Numbered from the stretch's first letter, positions 41,201 to 54,265 are shown. The stretch: DNA of 64,000 bases from Syngnathus acus (GCF_901709675.1 NC_051092.1:12398491-12462490), one strand, 5' to 3'. Program-made: numbers and translations. Notes: generated by a model not told the origin, from the letters alone.

Positions 41201-44200
41201 GATGACAGCTTGGACAAATTCATAGAAAGTTATGCCAACATATATTTGCATTCTAATGACGTTGCCTTTATATACCGCCACAACAAATTTGAATACAACG
41301 TTCAGAAAAACAACAACTGTATTTTTGTTTTTATGACTTTAAAGTAGGGCAATTTGACAAAGAACATTAGAGGAGGCTTAATAAATTAAAGCAAATCAAC
41401 TCAACACTGCTTCAGATCCAGTGTACTGTTATGGGGCACCGAGAGAGTCCAAATTCCACCAGTGCTGTGGCGGCTCGTTGCCTTTAGGTGGCAGCCAATT
41501 CCACAACAGATTTTTCTTTCCAGCGGCACTGACCCGGTCTAAATGAATTAAATTTTAGCACACGTGAGCAAGGCTGTACCTGTATGAGGTGAAGTTGTCA
41601 TAGGATCCCACAGTGTAGTGTCTGAACAGTCTTTTGGTGCGGTCCTCTCGAGTCTCTGCAAAACAAAACAACACCACAATGATACAAGGATTTTCATTGT
41701 CATGAATGGTCATACCTTAGACTTGGATGATATGTTAAAATGTTAATCCTACTCCTTAAAACAACAGCTCGACTGTTACCAAAGATGATATGTTGCTGTC
41801 ATTCATGATTTTGATACGCTAATATTTCCATAGAGTTGCCAATCCATATAACAATAAAAAAAAACTTTCACAGCATCAGAATATTGGTTCTGATTATTTT
41901 CATCTTTAACGTTAGTTGCTTTCTACATTTGTATGACATGTTCAATTTTTACTTATTGCATGGCTTGCCCAGTCAAAAGAATTTTCAATACAGCCAAGTG
42001 TGAAAGAATTAAATGTTAAACCACCCCACTTTTTCCAGATGTAGTACAGTATATTTGTTAAGTTCATTTTTTTTCTAGAACTATGGTTTTTCAAACATTT
42101 CAATCCAATTGGAATTGATCATATTTGCATCACTACTACATTATTAGGTAACAATTTTTATAGTATTAATGTTCAAACTCTACATAATTGAAGTGACTTA
42201 CGAACATGCTTTGAATATTTTACAAAAACATATTTTTTTCCCAATTCATTCTTATTTCATCTGCCTTGTTTTCTACTATGCGAGTGGATTTTGGTTCACA
42301 TTCTGTCCATTTGATTCTGTGTGTGTGTGCGTGTGTGCACGTGCGTGCGCATGTGTGTGTGCGCAAGCGTGCCTGAGTGTGCGCACGTATGTGTGGATGT
42401 ATGTGAGACAAAATATAACCTGCCCATGCCAACAAATTTTTCCATTTTGCGCTCAAGTCTGACACATCATCCGTCACCTCCCGGTCACTGTAGTGTAGCA
42501 TTTAGAATATTTATTCTTGTGTCGGCTGTCACTTGTATTTCCAGTTTAACCCCTCAGAGAATACGGTATACACTTAGCAACCGCTTTAACGTCTGTTTGT
42601 ATGTGTGAAGATGGACGAGCTTTATATTAAAAAGACCTCTCGCTCACACTAAGTACAGTCACCAGGGTCGGGCAAAACTATATATGCACTTTTGAAATGA
42701 ATGTTTACAGGCACCGTGAATATTGGCAAAGAAATTAAGAACAAAATGTTGATTTTAATGCAATACTGAACTGGTACCAAAGAAAGGAAGGCCGGAGAGT
42801 AGATCTGAGAAAAGGAAGAAAGGATGCAAAATAGGAAGGAAAGAATGAAGGAATGAAGAATGAAGGAAGGAGGGAAAGTAGGTGGTCAGAAAGGGAAGTA
42901 GTAAATCATGTTGAAGGTTGAAGATAAGAAAGCCAAGCAGAAAAGCAGTTTTAAACCACAGAAAGAAGCAGGTAAGGATGGGTGAATAAAAATCAACCGG
43001 GACAGAAGGCAGGCAGAAAAGGTGTTTGATAATAAGCCTGTCAAATAATACACAAACAGACCAAACTTAGCCCTGTTATCTGTGTTACAGTTGATGATGT
43101 TTCAGCAAACAGGATGACAACACACTACTACGTGGCCTGTTTAGCACAAAAGGGGTCGTTTTGCAAGCGTTACAGCGACGGGCAACTCTTATGGAAGATG
43201 CGCTCCTGGACACACCAACATCTTTGGTGCCCTTGTCTGAAGGTCAAACACAGCACACATGCACACATGCACACAGCCATTCTCTGAACCTTGCTGAAAT
43301 GGGAATTAACCTACACTGTCTTGCCGCCGATAGATAAGAGCTGCAGACAAACATACACACACAGACACGCACAATTGCACACTTATCGAGTCATTGACTT
43401 TCCTCCCACACCCTGACTCATTTGATTTTCCCCGCTCATGCTGGGAATGTTAACCTCCTAAACTAGGTGACTTAGGGCCTCAAGCAGTGGACAAACATGG
43501 TGATAATCAGGTCCGATTTGAGAATTCTGCCTTCTTTCTGACCAAAGTCAGGAAAGACATGCTTGTCAGATGCCTCGAGAACATTATCCTATTTGGTTGT
43601 CTGGTAGTGTGGGGTGTGTTATGAGAGTTTTTTTCTCTCTCCCTATCTACTCAGAATATAGTTATAGCCAACAATCACAAATGCTAAACCAGTTTAACAA
43701 TTGCAAGGGTAAATCCTTGCTGCCTCTCACAGGTCAGTCATGGTTCAATGAGAGACTCCGGTTTGGGGAGGAGACTCATGATTGTGGGTGTGAAGATATC
43801 AAAAAGAGTAGTAGGAAAAGACAATTTTTTTTTCCGTTGTCATGTGTGGGGTTTCTCAAATCGATTTAGATGTAAAAAAATCGGTCTGGCCCCCACTTCC
43901 TCAAAACAAATCCCTATGAAACCAATTTGTTCGTCTAACCCTAAATTGTTGACAAGAAGATTCTTTGAACCAAAAGTCCTGCTTAGTTCAGGATAAAGTT
44001 AGTCTGCTGACAATAGTAGAGGGTGAGAGAAGGGACAGCAAGTGGAGAAAGTCAGCAGAAATCCTCCAAAGTGCACATCACTTTTAGTCACAGTTTTCAG
44101 GGTAAAGAGTGAAGGTGGAGGTGAGGTGTTGTCTACCAGTCAGAGACATCTCATTGAGAGAGAAGAGAGGCTTCCTGTCAAACAGTCCTGACAGCTAAAC

Positions 44201-47200
44201 GACAAAATAGCTTGTTGGTTTAGGTTGGTTCCTTCCCGGAAAAAATTGATGTCGTGATTCGGACAAAGTCCTTTTTGGACCACACACACAAGGATTTGGT
44301 GTTGTAAAAATAGAAACCTTGTCATAATGTTTGTTAGCAGTAGATGTCAGGAACTGAAAATGATGAGAAACACTTGTTTGGGGTTACGCATATGGTTTTG
44401 TTGTGGTTTTGTACCGGTCTGCCTGGTAGTACTAGCAAGACCAGCAGCAATAGCAAATTAAAACAGTCAAGATTCAAACAGTCGAAAACTTAGTCACTAG
44501 GCAACCTGCTCCATGAACTCAGCACCAGGCCATCAATTTGCCAGGAGCTAGTGACAACGAGTGACTAGCGAAAAATCGACTTAGTAACAACATATTTGTT
44601 CTTGGTTACGTCCCACCACTGGACTTACCCCAATAAAAATCACGCCATAACATACCGGCTTGCTCCGCCTTCACCATCGTCATCACCCAGTCCATCCTGC
44701 TACACACCACTGGCAGCTCGGACGCCAGCAGTTCATTTTTTGACGCAGGGGTCGGTCCCATGAGATGAACCTTGCGAGATGCCGGCCTTCCACGCTCGCC
44801 TTCCCCACATTTTTCCTTCACGAACAGCCGAAAGTGTCAGACTCTTTCAGACTCCAGCAAACAACTGCTTCCCATTTCCATTTTCTCTCTCTCTCTCTCC
44901 CTTTCTTGCTCATTTAGATTTTGGTGGGTTGGCTTGAAGAGCCTTTGGAGAGCTCCTCGTTACCACTCGAGTGTCGTCATGGAGTGAAAATACCTCGGCT
45001 CTTGTCAAAGTGGAGGGAGCCTTGAATAATTCAGTGCAAATGCACTCACAACAACAAGAGGGTTTTGTCTAAGCTTGCCGAACGCTGCGAAGCCCGCTGA
45101 CTAACACCAAGTCAGTGGCTCAATGATAAACGCTTCTTACTGCGACGATAATGTTAACACATCTTAAGCCTTCAATAAATATCAGGTCACATTTGACCCA
45201 TTTTTGATATTTGAGAGTAATAAAAACAACTTTGAAGTCACCCTAAAATCATGATACAAAATTGATTGAAATAGAAATATTTCAAGATACAGTGGTAACT
45301 TGATTTATGAGTGACTTTCTTTTCGCTCGGGTGATTTTTTTTTCTGTATTTGTAAGCAATGATTCGAGTTAAAACCGCCAGATGACAGCTGAAAACTGAA
45401 AAGTGGACTTTCCAGTAATATAGAATATTATTGAAATATTTCGGGGGGAAAATCTGCCCTCTCTGCCCTCATGATATGCCTTGAATGTAATGTTTAATCA
45501 ATGAATCAATTTAATTCATGTATCCATCCATTTACTAAATGTAATGAATTTGTGACTAAAACTAACCAATCTGAGATTGCAGAAACAGAAGGCATGGCTG
45601 AGCCCATACTGAGGAGACTCTTGGCGGGCGGCTGTTCAATTCCGGTGAGCAACAAAAATGAAAAATAATTAATTGGGAAGCTCTTTAGTACATGTCATGG
45701 GACATTTCGATTTGGCAATACTCTGTGTTATGATGAACACAGTGATTTCTGAGGCTAGCGTGTTTGCCAATTTGGCAGACGTCAAGCTTCAGGCATTGAA
45801 TGTATGAAGTATATGAAAAAAGTATGAAGGACAGCAACGAAGGCGATTTAAGCGTGCCCTGGCACTCGCACGCTGGCGTATACCGAGAAGACAAGTGCGT
45901 TTACGTGCAAGTGACCTGCTGTCCTCCAATCAGGCTCCCTTGTCAAACGCGATACGTCTTCTTCATTAGCGGAGCAGCTTGGCGGTGATTCATTCCTGCC
46001 ATCATGCCGCCGCCGTCCATGTGATGTGGCTCGCGTTAGAGATGCCTCGCATTGCACCTGACTGACTTCTGATGAAAAGCATTTTGTATTCGACACACAT
46101 ACATACTGATACAGAAATGCTCGCAGCCACTTACATGCACACACAGACTTGGAAAAGGGGGCGCTTCTTGAGCTGCCGGTCCGATATTGCCGACTCAGCT
46201 GAACTTCAATACCAGACGCGTCTTCCAAACTGTGCTTTACAGTCTGCGTCTGGCACCCCTTTCTAATAATAAGATGGATTAGTTGGCTACGCTAATGTGT
46301 GTGCTGACTCTACACACCATACAGACCATCAGTGTAGTGTGTTTCTCCACTTTCACAGCCACCAGTTGCTTTTGCAACCAAAATTTGCAGTTGAATGCAA
46401 GTTGAATGCAAGTTGAATGCAAGTTTCATGCGCATGTCTTTTTGAAGGGACAGCAAACAGATATTTGGTGTCTCTGCAAGAAGTGGCAGAGAGGGGATAA
46501 GAATGGTGACAGGCATACTGAGGGTGTGCACACACAAAAGGCCTTAATGTCAGATGTGTTAACATGACATTTTAAGTGTGAAGGGCAAAGACTGGACTTG
46601 TCTGATAACATGACGAGAGGAAAATGAATAGAGAGGGGAAGGCAAGAATGACACACCTTTTCAGTGTTCATTTAACATATTAAAGATTAAATGCTTTTTT
46701 GTTTTTAAAGTTTAACAGCACTCCGTTTAATACAGTGATGTGCACTTTGCACATAATAGTAATAATAATAAAATTACAGCATGAGTCTAATATATAATGA
46801 AATATTTCAAACAGTTATTTCTGCAGAATACTGCATATATGCAGATGCTGTTCATAATGTAATTCCTGAGAAACATGTTTGCATAATTAAAGAATAAAAA
46901 GAATATTGCAAATGAGTCCCAAAATGTCCATATTTTTGTGATGCTTTATCTATAGAATGGAAATTATGATTACAGTGATTCTAATCTTATAATAATAAAT
47001 GCTATATTATGTTAAGCAAATTTCTGTAGTTGCTTGAAATGCTTTCATTTAATTAATGGCCATTCTGCCCTAAACTTTACATATAGTAGAGGTGCCCGAA
47101 TAATGTTTTTTTTTTTTTTTTTTTTTTACTATTAAACCTAAACCTTACCCCTTAAAACCTCTATACCTGAGTCAAATATGGCAACATATTAAAGTTTTGA

Positions 47201-50200
47201 TAATACATTCCCAACCGAATCACAACTTACGCGTATCTAATTTTATGGCCGGCGAGTGTTTTCAGCAGGTGTTCCCTCACGAGTGCATTGCATCATCACT
47301 CTCTGTCTCTCTCTCCATCCACACTGCCGCAGCCACGCGGGTGTTTAAGCATTCCGAGGGTGTGCAGACACATTTCCAAACTTCTTAATGGCTGCACTAA
47401 AAATAGCACCGACTGGGAACGACAGAGCTGATTCATGCAGCTGTGAGTCAGTCAAGAGCACGCCGGTCAATGAGAAGCGGGTGCCTCTTAAAACGAAACC
47501 AGCGCCCAATCGACCATATAGCTTTTTCCATCACGGAGAAATAAGTGCCTTTAAATGGCCACAGGTGTTGTTGTTTTTTTTGCATACACATTTATTTATT
47601 CAAGTATCTATTTTCCACTTAGGTACTGAGTGCTTTTGCCACCTCTGGCTGACATTGGGATCAATCAATCAATTGCAGACATGGGATTAACAAGAGAGTT
47701 ATTGGTGAAAATGAGCATCTCACGGTCCTTGAGTAATGTCATTAGAAAGGCAAAGAAGGGCTCACATCATTATCTCCTCCATTAGCACATGTAAACAGCC
47801 TCATACGTGAGTGCATGTGTGTGTGTGTGACAGAGAGAGAGTGAGATGGAATGCATGTATTGAGGGTATGGCCACTTACTACGATTTAAGATCAGTGTAA
47901 TTTAAAGCAGACTAATCCTCCACAACACTGTCCACTTATTCACCTATAGACATTTTTTTCCTGTGGCTATTTGGTGGCTATCCTTTTCTTTGTGCTTTTA
48001 ATGAAGATGTTCTCGTAGAGGGGAATCCATTGCGTGAAGTTTTTCACTGTATGAATTTACTTTTACAACTAATCTAATCAGTACAGACCCACAAGAAGAA
48101 AAGTGAAATACTTAGATGGTCTATATTGGTCTATTTTTATTAATCATCAGGAATCCTATCAATCAGTGAGTGACATTCAATGTGTGGTACTAGTACCAGT
48201 AAATTGGTACCAACTATAGTTAAGTGGACGATATCCTGGACCAACTCCAGTGAGTCTGTTAGGCTTTTGCTATGTAGACCACGCATCTCTTGTGTTGGGA
48301 ATGAGGGGGGCCATTTTGAATTGCTCACGCCCACAACGGCGCAAATGCCCATTTCTAACTGCGCCTATCTACGAAATTACCCAAATAAAGTAAACTTCAT
48401 CTTTGCGCACACTAAGATCTAAGATTCTTTTGCACTTTGCACTAGGGCCATTGATCTACAGAAATAAGCACGTTTATGAAATAACAGTCATTGCATAACA
48501 CACAATTACACACACACATACAAATTACTACAGAAATCCCTGAGCACTAGTCATCTAACCAGATACGTCTTTAATGCTGTAGAAATTGATGCCAACGTAC
48601 CTGAAGCTTTCAAGTGCTTAGCCCCGCCCCCCGAGATGACTTACTTTTGGCACCAATCAGTTACCCCATAATAAAATTAGAAAATACCTCCCATTGCCCA
48701 AGAGCAATGATCCATATTTCCTGGGATCAATAAGGTATTATCCAAACCACAAGGGTCCTCTGAAAGTTCCAGAAAGACGACATGTTACTCAAAACAATCT
48801 CAGCCCTGCATCATTCCTAATGACTTCAATCAATAGCTTTTGCTTTGCAGCCTCATGTTCCCCATCAGCTCCGTCACACCTTCTTTTGTCCTTTTTCTCC
48901 CTGCAACGTTGTGACCATCATTTTTCACCTGCGTCAAGATAAACGGCCGCCGACTCACCAGCAGCTGCCACCTTGCGCCGAGGCAATCTTTACTTTTTTT
49001 TTTGGACTTTCCAAGGTCCATTTTGAGAGTAGAGTGATGGAGCCCTCAGAGGGATGACTGATAAGAGGGCAGAGAGGGAAAAGGAAAAAAAAAAAAAAAG
49101 GCAAGAACACGGCTGCAACTCAATTGTAGATGGTGCCGTCTTGCATGCTTCACTAATCTGAGATGTATTGGCCTCGCTGTCAATGACGCCTCAATGCTTC
49201 GCTTCGGGTAAACAAAAGCCGTGTGCGTGTGTGTGTGTGTAGACTGAAGTTGACGAGTCGGGGGAAGAGATTAATTTATCCACGCCCCAGTGTTCCTCAC
49301 AAATTAGCCTGATATTCAGTAAAAAGATGACACCGACATTCCATTTCTATCATTTGGTACTGCACCCTGCACTAATAGTAAAATGGGATAGAGTAAGGTT
49401 ATGGAAGTATTTAATTATACAATCAATTCAAATTAATCAGGTGAAAATCTGTAATATACAGACTCTCACTGTCAAGTAATGGCAGACAATACCTCTTCCT
49501 GCATGAAAGCCCTGTGAAGCAACGAAAAGATGAGATGCAAATCGCTGACATATAAAACAAAAGGAAAATAAGCGTACATTTAAACTGTTAAACAAAACCA
49601 TGTCAAGTTAATCGAATGAATGTTTGTAAACTTAATGCTAACATAGTGTGAAACGCTATAGATGGGCTAACAGAAATTTGCATAGATAATATGTGTAACA
49701 GTTACTTCAATACTTTCATCTCTGTTGTTCTGTTGAACAGAAAGCTCATAATAAATGAGACTCAACCGTGCAAAGTATTTACAACGTCTTTAGTAATATC
49801 AGTTTCATTTATGTCAAAATTGGCATCAATTTCACTAATGTTTACATCTTTGGAATGTCACTGTGTAGTACTCCAAAGAAAAAAAAAGGATTACAAAGCA
49901 TTCATGGGGGAAATGACATGAGATCAATTTATTCTTCCTATTACCTGAACACATTGAAAGATTCTGAATGTGAAGTCAAATACAACGTCATGTACACTGA
50001 TGAGTGAGTGGGGAAAAAAAAGTTCCCACCTCCCTCTGTAGAAAGCGATGCTTGGCTAAAATCTCTTTGCTGTCCTGTAGAGTTGTCACCACTATACATC
50101 TCGCTGCTTTCTGCTTTTCTGCCCTTCTTTCTTTTTCCTTCTGCCTTCGCCGCCCTCAAATCCTTTCCCAACTAACAATGCATTTAAATTGAGTATTTAG

Positions 50201-50565
50201 GGATTCTGCCCTTTTCTCATCGCTCTACACCCAACAACAGGGGAAACGGCAATCTTCCCTCTAAAAAAAACACTTTTACTGCGGAAATTGCTACTCAGAT
50301 ACTATGACTACTTTTCATCCTTACCATTAGCAAAGGTGGTAAATGCATTCACTGTATTTACTTAAATAGAAGTACTGATACTAGTGTGAAACAAAGACTA
50401 ATTGTGCACCTTTAATGTATTCACAATTGAGTATTCGTAGGCGTGCCTTACCTAGCCGAGGGTCAAACTGCCTCATCTGAACTTCTTCCACGCAGTCGGC
50501 AGGAAACCAGCCCGTCCTCCCTTTGACGTTGCCTTCCCAAAAGCCTCCTTCTCCGATGCTTAGCA
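25674..50565 (-). CDS. shank3: SHANK3 postsynaptic scaffold (5' partial: SH3 to SAM)
   Basis: Master scaffold of the excitatory postsynaptic density. Twelve coding exons on the minus strand, 5' to 3': 50565-50452, 41655-41580, 39205-39123, 38014-37890, 37287-37152, 35643-35563, 35195-35172, 34628-34501, 34411-34306, 33625-33099, 32816-30733, 26226-25674. They splice in frame to 1344 aa plus TGA. Domains in order: C-terminal half of SH3, PDZ, basic linker, proline-rich region with a Homer site and a cortactin site, C-terminal SAM. SHANK3 rather than SHANK1/2 is supported by linker text such as TKRLFRHYTVGSYD and AETPIEEFTPTPAFPALQYL and by the RABL2 neighbour. The ankyrin repeats and first half of SH3 lie beyond the right edge or were not found. 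The fish a/b paralogue is undetermined. The next eight entries describe parts of this gene. Confidence 0.95.
26227..30732 (-). other. Last SHANK3 intron
   Basis: 4.5 kb between the large proline-rich exon and the SAM exon. Two short segments look exon-like on the minus strand: 27740-27782 (GVELTVRPGGQDHC before an excellent GTAAGT donor) and about 28905-29010 (VFVNGVEIKYYAGSSSGEDR, LVTKTIMRTVTSSSL). Both can start in the phase left by the exon ending at 30733, but neither rejoins the SAM frame with a consensus donor. The rest is AT-rich with nothing recognisable. Confidence 0.4.
30733..32816 (-). CDS. shank3: SHANK3 large proline-rich exon (Homer and cortactin sites)
   Basis: 2,084 bases, GC-rich, uninterrupted. 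It opens with VEDAQEKGNLVLAAAHSRE. Conserved landmarks: RERRLEERRRSTVFLSVG, STFIHPLTGKPLDPNSPLAL, AGLIMVHATSNGQ, LSSSDEETREELRKIGFV. The Homer-binding PPXXF motif is PPPDEF at about 31650-31668. The cortactin-binding stretch KPPVPPKPRLK is at about 31176-31215, followed by GPVTFRDPLLKQSSDSELL and RYLFQRRSKLWGDPVE. This corresponds to the giant penultimate exon of mammalian SHANK3. Several antisense frames here only mirror its GC-rich codons. Confidence 0.96.
33099..33625 (-). CDS. shank3: SHANK3 proline-rich exon with poly-Pro and RSMIILQDS
   Basis: 527 bases. It contains FPRSSSMTDSLRDH, a polyproline run (IPPPPQTAPPPPPYYLDTG), the conserved RQKKARSMIILQDSS, ATPPERIKRKGR and, at the end, KPQRKKSPLVKQLQ before a GTAAGT donor. 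The order matches mammalian SHANK3. The exon begins two bases into a Gly codon. Confidence 0.95.
34306..34628 (-). CDS. shank3: SHANK3 linker exons (RAATVKQRPTSRR and SLFERQG)
   Basis: Two exons. 34628-34501 encodes RLDEMLASQESM, then RAATVKQRPTSRRITPAEIS. 34411-34306 encodes SLFERQGMTLHGG ending in GVARTKSF. The joined ITPAEIS-SLFERQG matches mammals exactly, which fixes the donor at AGT|GTGAGT. These basic segments link PDZ to the proline-rich region. Confidence 0.93.
35172..35195 (-). CDS. shank3: SHANK3 24-bp microexon
   Basis: Flanked by ACCAAG acceptor and GTGAGA donor; a strong pyrimidine tract lies some 25 bases further upstream. It encodes ASARRRRG (first and last codons split), inserted between ELEEL and ERLDEM, matching mammalian ASIRRRKG. 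At 24 bases it can be skipped without a frameshift, and mammalian SHANK3 has a small alternative exon here. Too short for any ORF search; found from phase and homology. Confidence 0.85.
35563..35643 (-). CDS. shank3: SHANK3 exon PPPPKRAPSTTLTLRSKSM
   Basis: 81 bases encoding APPPPKRAPSTTLTLRSKSM then TAELEEL, near-identical to mammals. The open frame continues without a stop upstream of the acceptor to an ATG at 35830 (see separate entry). Confidence 0.95.
35644..35830 (-). CDS. shank3: Possible alternative first coding exon of a short SHANK3 isoform
   Basis: Immediately upstream of the PPPPKR exon, the same frame stays open for 187 bases back to an ATG with G at -3. It would add about 62 residues starting MKKSGSLLSTSSKSDPIKTK, Lys/Arg/Ser-rich, directly contiguous with APPPPKR if the acceptor is not used. 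The segment is GC-rich relative to the surrounding intron. Mammalian SHANK3 has intragenic promoters in this part of the gene giving short isoforms. Conservation of this peptide is unknown to me, so it may be chance. Confidence 0.3.
36727..36775. repeat. (GA)n microsatellite
   Basis: Interrupted GA-rich tract in a SHANK3 intron, with no other function visible. Confidence 0.85.
37152..41655 (-). CDS. shank3: SHANK3 PDZ-domain exons
   Basis: Four exons: 41655-41580 (TKRLFRHYTVGSYDNF), 39205-39123 (IIEEKNAVLQKRENEGFGF, then VLRGAK), 38014-37890 (ETPIEEFTPTPAFPALQYL, then AWRAGLRTGDFLIE), 37287-37152 (VNGVNVVKVGHKQVVSLIRQ, then MKVVSVTRKPE). The carboxylate-binding loop is GFGF, which in SHANKs binds the C-terminus of SAPAP/GKAP. 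Phases run 1-2, 2-1, 1-2 and so on without a break. The intervening introns hold microsatellites and AT-rich DNA only. Confidence 0.95.
39270..39314. repeat. (CA)n/(CG) microsatellite
   Basis: ACAC runs interrupted by CGCAC units, in the SHANK3 intron just 5' (in gene sense) of the GFGF exon. Confidence 0.85.
41656..50451 (-). other. SHANK3 intron between SH3 and PDZ exons
   Basis: 8.8 kb. The SH3 exon ends in phase 1 and the next starts with two bases completing a conserved Glu (RL-ETREDRTKRL), so no obligatory exon is missing. Holds GA/GGAA-rich DNA (about 42784-42900), a GT-rich stretch (42319-42365), a CT tract (44881-44900), and a T20 run at 47108. No gene is recognised. Confidence 0.6.
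50452..50565 (-). CDS. shank3: SHANK3 SH3-domain exon (second half)
   Basis: 114 bases encoding LSIGEGGFWEGNVKGRTGWF then PADCVEEVQMRQFDPRL. It contains the SH3 signature ALYDY-distal strands GEGGFWEG and GWFPADCVE. The donor joins L to E of ETREDRTKRL at 41655. The exon starts one base into a Val codon, so an upstream phase-1 exon with the first half of SH3 is required; I could not find it up to 64000. Confidence 0.95.
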
Positions 50566-50792
50566 CTGCCGGGAAGAAAGACGCGGTATAAATTAGCACA
50601 CGTGCGTTCATAAAACAAGAATGGTCAACGTCGCGAGGAGGCCGAGGACAGGAAAGGACAAAAAACATATTATGACTCACATAGGAATTACGCATTCCTC
50701 TTGGTGGGGGAGGCAAGTGATAGGTTTGAACATACCACCATTGTCTGTGACTGGATGGACAGTTTACATCATAAGCATATAAAGTAAAGTAA

Positions 50793-50824
50793 GAATGAAT
50801 GAATGAATGAATGAATGAATGAAT
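50793..50824. repeat. (GAAT)n microsatellite
   Basis: About eight GAAT units just upstream, in gene sense, of the SH3 exon. Confidence 0.9.
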
Positions 50825-51930
50825 AATATAACTTTTATTTTCGGCAAATTAGCAACTTTATTCTAATATTACAACTTTATTTTCATAATACAGTATTACA
50901 ATTTTATTGAGTCTGCTTATGTATCATGACTTTATTCATAATACATTTATTTTACGCCTTCACATTTTATTGTACAATTTAATCTACTGTTGACCACTAG
51001 AAGGGAGCACACTTATTTAGAGAGACAATATTAATCTGAAAGAATAAGAAAAAAAAAAGGGAAGTACTGTATATTTCAGCACAGCCTGTATTTTCTTGAA
51101 AATGATTGACTGTAAAATCCTCTTAAATCCTGCTTTTTATGTCAACAGAAAGCAATGACTGTAGGTTCATTTTATAACGTTCATCTTTGGGCAATGATTG
51201 TTGAGTTTGTCAGTTTGGGAAAAATGAGATCGAAGAACAAAGAGGGATCGGTACACTATTACACTGGACAATATTTATCATTCTGTGCAATAGTTATCCA
51301 TTGCTCTTGCTCTCTCTCAATATTTACATGTGTTTATATTGTTTAAAAGTGTGTTTAAAGGCATTAATAAAGTTTAGGCAATAAATGTTATGAAAATATG
51401 CCTTGAGAGTATTTCAGTTATACTGTGGGGGTGATTTAGATCGAGGGGAGATAACTATATCCTGACTTTATTTACGTATCATTTTTTAATCATTTCATTG
51501 TGACCCTAATATTCCTGCAAGGCAACTCACTCGATTGTGCAGGTGTATGTAAAGACTCATCCTGTGTGGACACACTGGTGCAATGAGGCAAGACAGCACA
51601 GAGACAAATCTTGCTCTGAATTGCAAGTGAATTTTTCGAGGGAGTTTGCTGACCCGCTCCTAATGATTAAACACAGCACTCCAAGGTGCGGGAAGGCTCT
51701 GCAACTAATGGAACTATCAGCGCTGAAGTGCATGATGTGCAAGGAGAAGGGGGAAAAAAACGATGTCAAAAAAACAGAAACAGGCAGAGTTAAGAAAGTC
51801 AAAAGGAGAAAGAGAGAACTTGCGCTGCGGTAATTAGAGATAAATGTAGAGCAGATATTGATCGTTCCCGCAGGACTCAGCCGGCTCGCTCGTTTCTACA
51901 ACATTCATCCATTATCCCGTCGAGCTAATA

Positions 51931-51961
51931 CACACACACACACGCGCGCGCACGCGCACGC

Positions 51962-52039
<78 letters not shown>
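51931..52039. repeat. (CA)n microsatellite
   Basis: About 109 bases of CA with some CGCG interruptions at the left; a potential Z-DNA former. Confidence 0.95.
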
Positions 52040-52040
<1 letters not shown>

Positions 52041-54233
52041 AGCTGGAAGTGAAGCTTTTTACTGAGTGTGTGCTCCTTCCAGCCGGTTGCTAGGATACGG
52101 CAGTATGATGTTGCAACCGGCCGCTAGACAGGTTGTTAAATGATGCAGTATATTTCCTCCGGCGTGGTGACGCAACCCGAGACAGTCACACAAAGCACTC
52201 AATTAGTGACGTCATAAGATGTGTCTGGAGTGTATCCTGCTTTAAATGACAAAATCTACCATCACGCTTAGAGGTTAAAATGCTTAATGCGTAAAATGAA
52301 AACATTTTTACCACTTAAAGAGTGATTATTTGAAATGTTGTGCCTGGAGAGCACAGTGTGGCTATCCTCAATTCTATCAATGGAGAACCGTCAGGAAGCA
52401 CAGCATGTTGCGTATCGACCACCAAGTGAAAAAATATTAAAGAGACGGCAGTCAGCACCGGCTCATCCGCCCTCTGTGATCTCAGCTTAGCACAAGTTTA
52501 CCGTGCCAGTCTCCCGGGAAAACCCCTTTCTCCCTCCTTTTCAAAAGCTTGAATCTCTCGCTAGTACACACTTGTGTTACTTCTGCACAAATTGTCAACA
52601 ATCAGATCAGGCGAGTATACTTTCAGAGACGGCTCTTGAATGTTCTCGCCACTTCTCGTTGATAGCAGTGACAGCGAAGGTGAAACCTCCAGTTGATCCT
52701 CACCAACGACCCCTTAGTCCCTCTATGGGCCTGCCCTCAATCGATTCCTGGTGTGGGCTACCAATGTTGTAACATTGCGAGGCAGATTTTTTCGTATAAA
52801 CGCAGATTTGTAACCTCGCAAATGCATCCTGGCAGGCTTTGGAACAGGGATGTCCAAAGTACAACACAGGGGCCATTTTGGGTCCAAAGCAGAGATTTGC
52901 CTTATTGTATTTAATGACATCATGTTTTGGCTGAATTGTGCTTGTCAGGTTTGATCCAATATACTTTGTACTCTTGTTTGAGTATTTTTTAAAAGGCATT
53001 TTTTGCAATAATATGTTGTAAATGGCCCCCCCACGTGTTTGTGGACTAAAAATGAAGCAGATTATTCCACCCCTTTTGATCAATCATTTTCTGGCTTTGG
53101 TCACATGATCCGAGCCTGAGGACACTGCGATGTCAGTTTGAATTGAATTGTGGTCAATTCCACTCAAGAGTGGTACAGGATATAACTGCAGTGGCCAGAG
53201 GTTGATGAAAAGTTGAACCCATCTGCTAAATATTTATTGCACCAACAAAATATGAATAAGACTAGCATGTACAGGCTAGTGGAGACATGTACAAAATGTT
53301 ATTTCCCCCAAAATGTTGCCTTGTGTTCACGCATAGATGGCTTTCCTGGTTATGACCTCCCAGCACTGTACTGTGTAAACAACAGCTTGCCATGGAAGCC
53401 AATCAACATCTCAGCAGACACTAGGCTTGCTCGGAGGTCTGCATGGAGAGGTCAAGCGCATCATGGTCTGCCTTTCTGACTCATAATCACCACCACAGGT
53501 GAACTGGGCCAGCGTAAACACCACACACGCACACACACACACGGAGCTACATAATCACAAATACGTCAACATATAAACTGAGTCACTGAGTCTATGCAGT
53601 GTCACGACTTCTACTGACATGTACACGTATACTCGGAATATGTATTTTCAAGGCTTTATGGACTGACAAAGTGTGAGGCATCTCACAGTACAGTTAATGG
53701 CAATAAGGAAGCGTGAATAGAAATAGCAGCGATGGCAAAAAAGAGAAAATCCCCCCCGAGAATGAAACAAAGGATTTGAAATGTGACTGAAGCTTCAATA
53801 GCGCCGTGACAAAGGGAGATGTCATATGCGATTAAAACAGACACAAACTGAAAAAGAGGGAAAGAAAAAAGATGTGCATCTCCGTCGGGTGTGATGAAAC
53901 GTTTGGAGGTTTTCCTCTGTGTGTGCCAAGTTGTTACTTTGAGTTTTGCCCTTGCTTAAGTCAGTCACGACTCTGCAGGTTCAGAAATAGCACTTGTGTG
54001 AGGTTGTGCAGCTATTTATAAATCACACGCCCTATCTTGCTGCAAGCTTCGATGCATCCCCAGTGTGTGTGTGTGTTGCGTGTGTGCACGTGTGAGTGAG
54101 TGAGCAAGTGTGATTTTATTTCGTTTTAAACTGGCGGAGCTCATTTCAATTTTGCCTATCGCATCAGGCTGAATCACTCATTTATTCCCAGCAGGATCAG
54201 CATCTTTGTTCCTGTAAATGCACATCTACTTGT

Positions 54234-54265
<32 letters not shown>

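Noticed and set aside
44606-44821. 71-aa minus frame in the SH3-PDZ intron
   Set aside because: The SHANK3 phases close without it, there are no matching splice sites, and the sequence is not SHANK-like.
50736-50750. 15-base phase-1 microexon (VTDNG) just upstream of the SH3 exon
   Set aside because: Phase fits, but the SHANK family has no insertion at this point, the segment is tiny and the flanking signals are weak.
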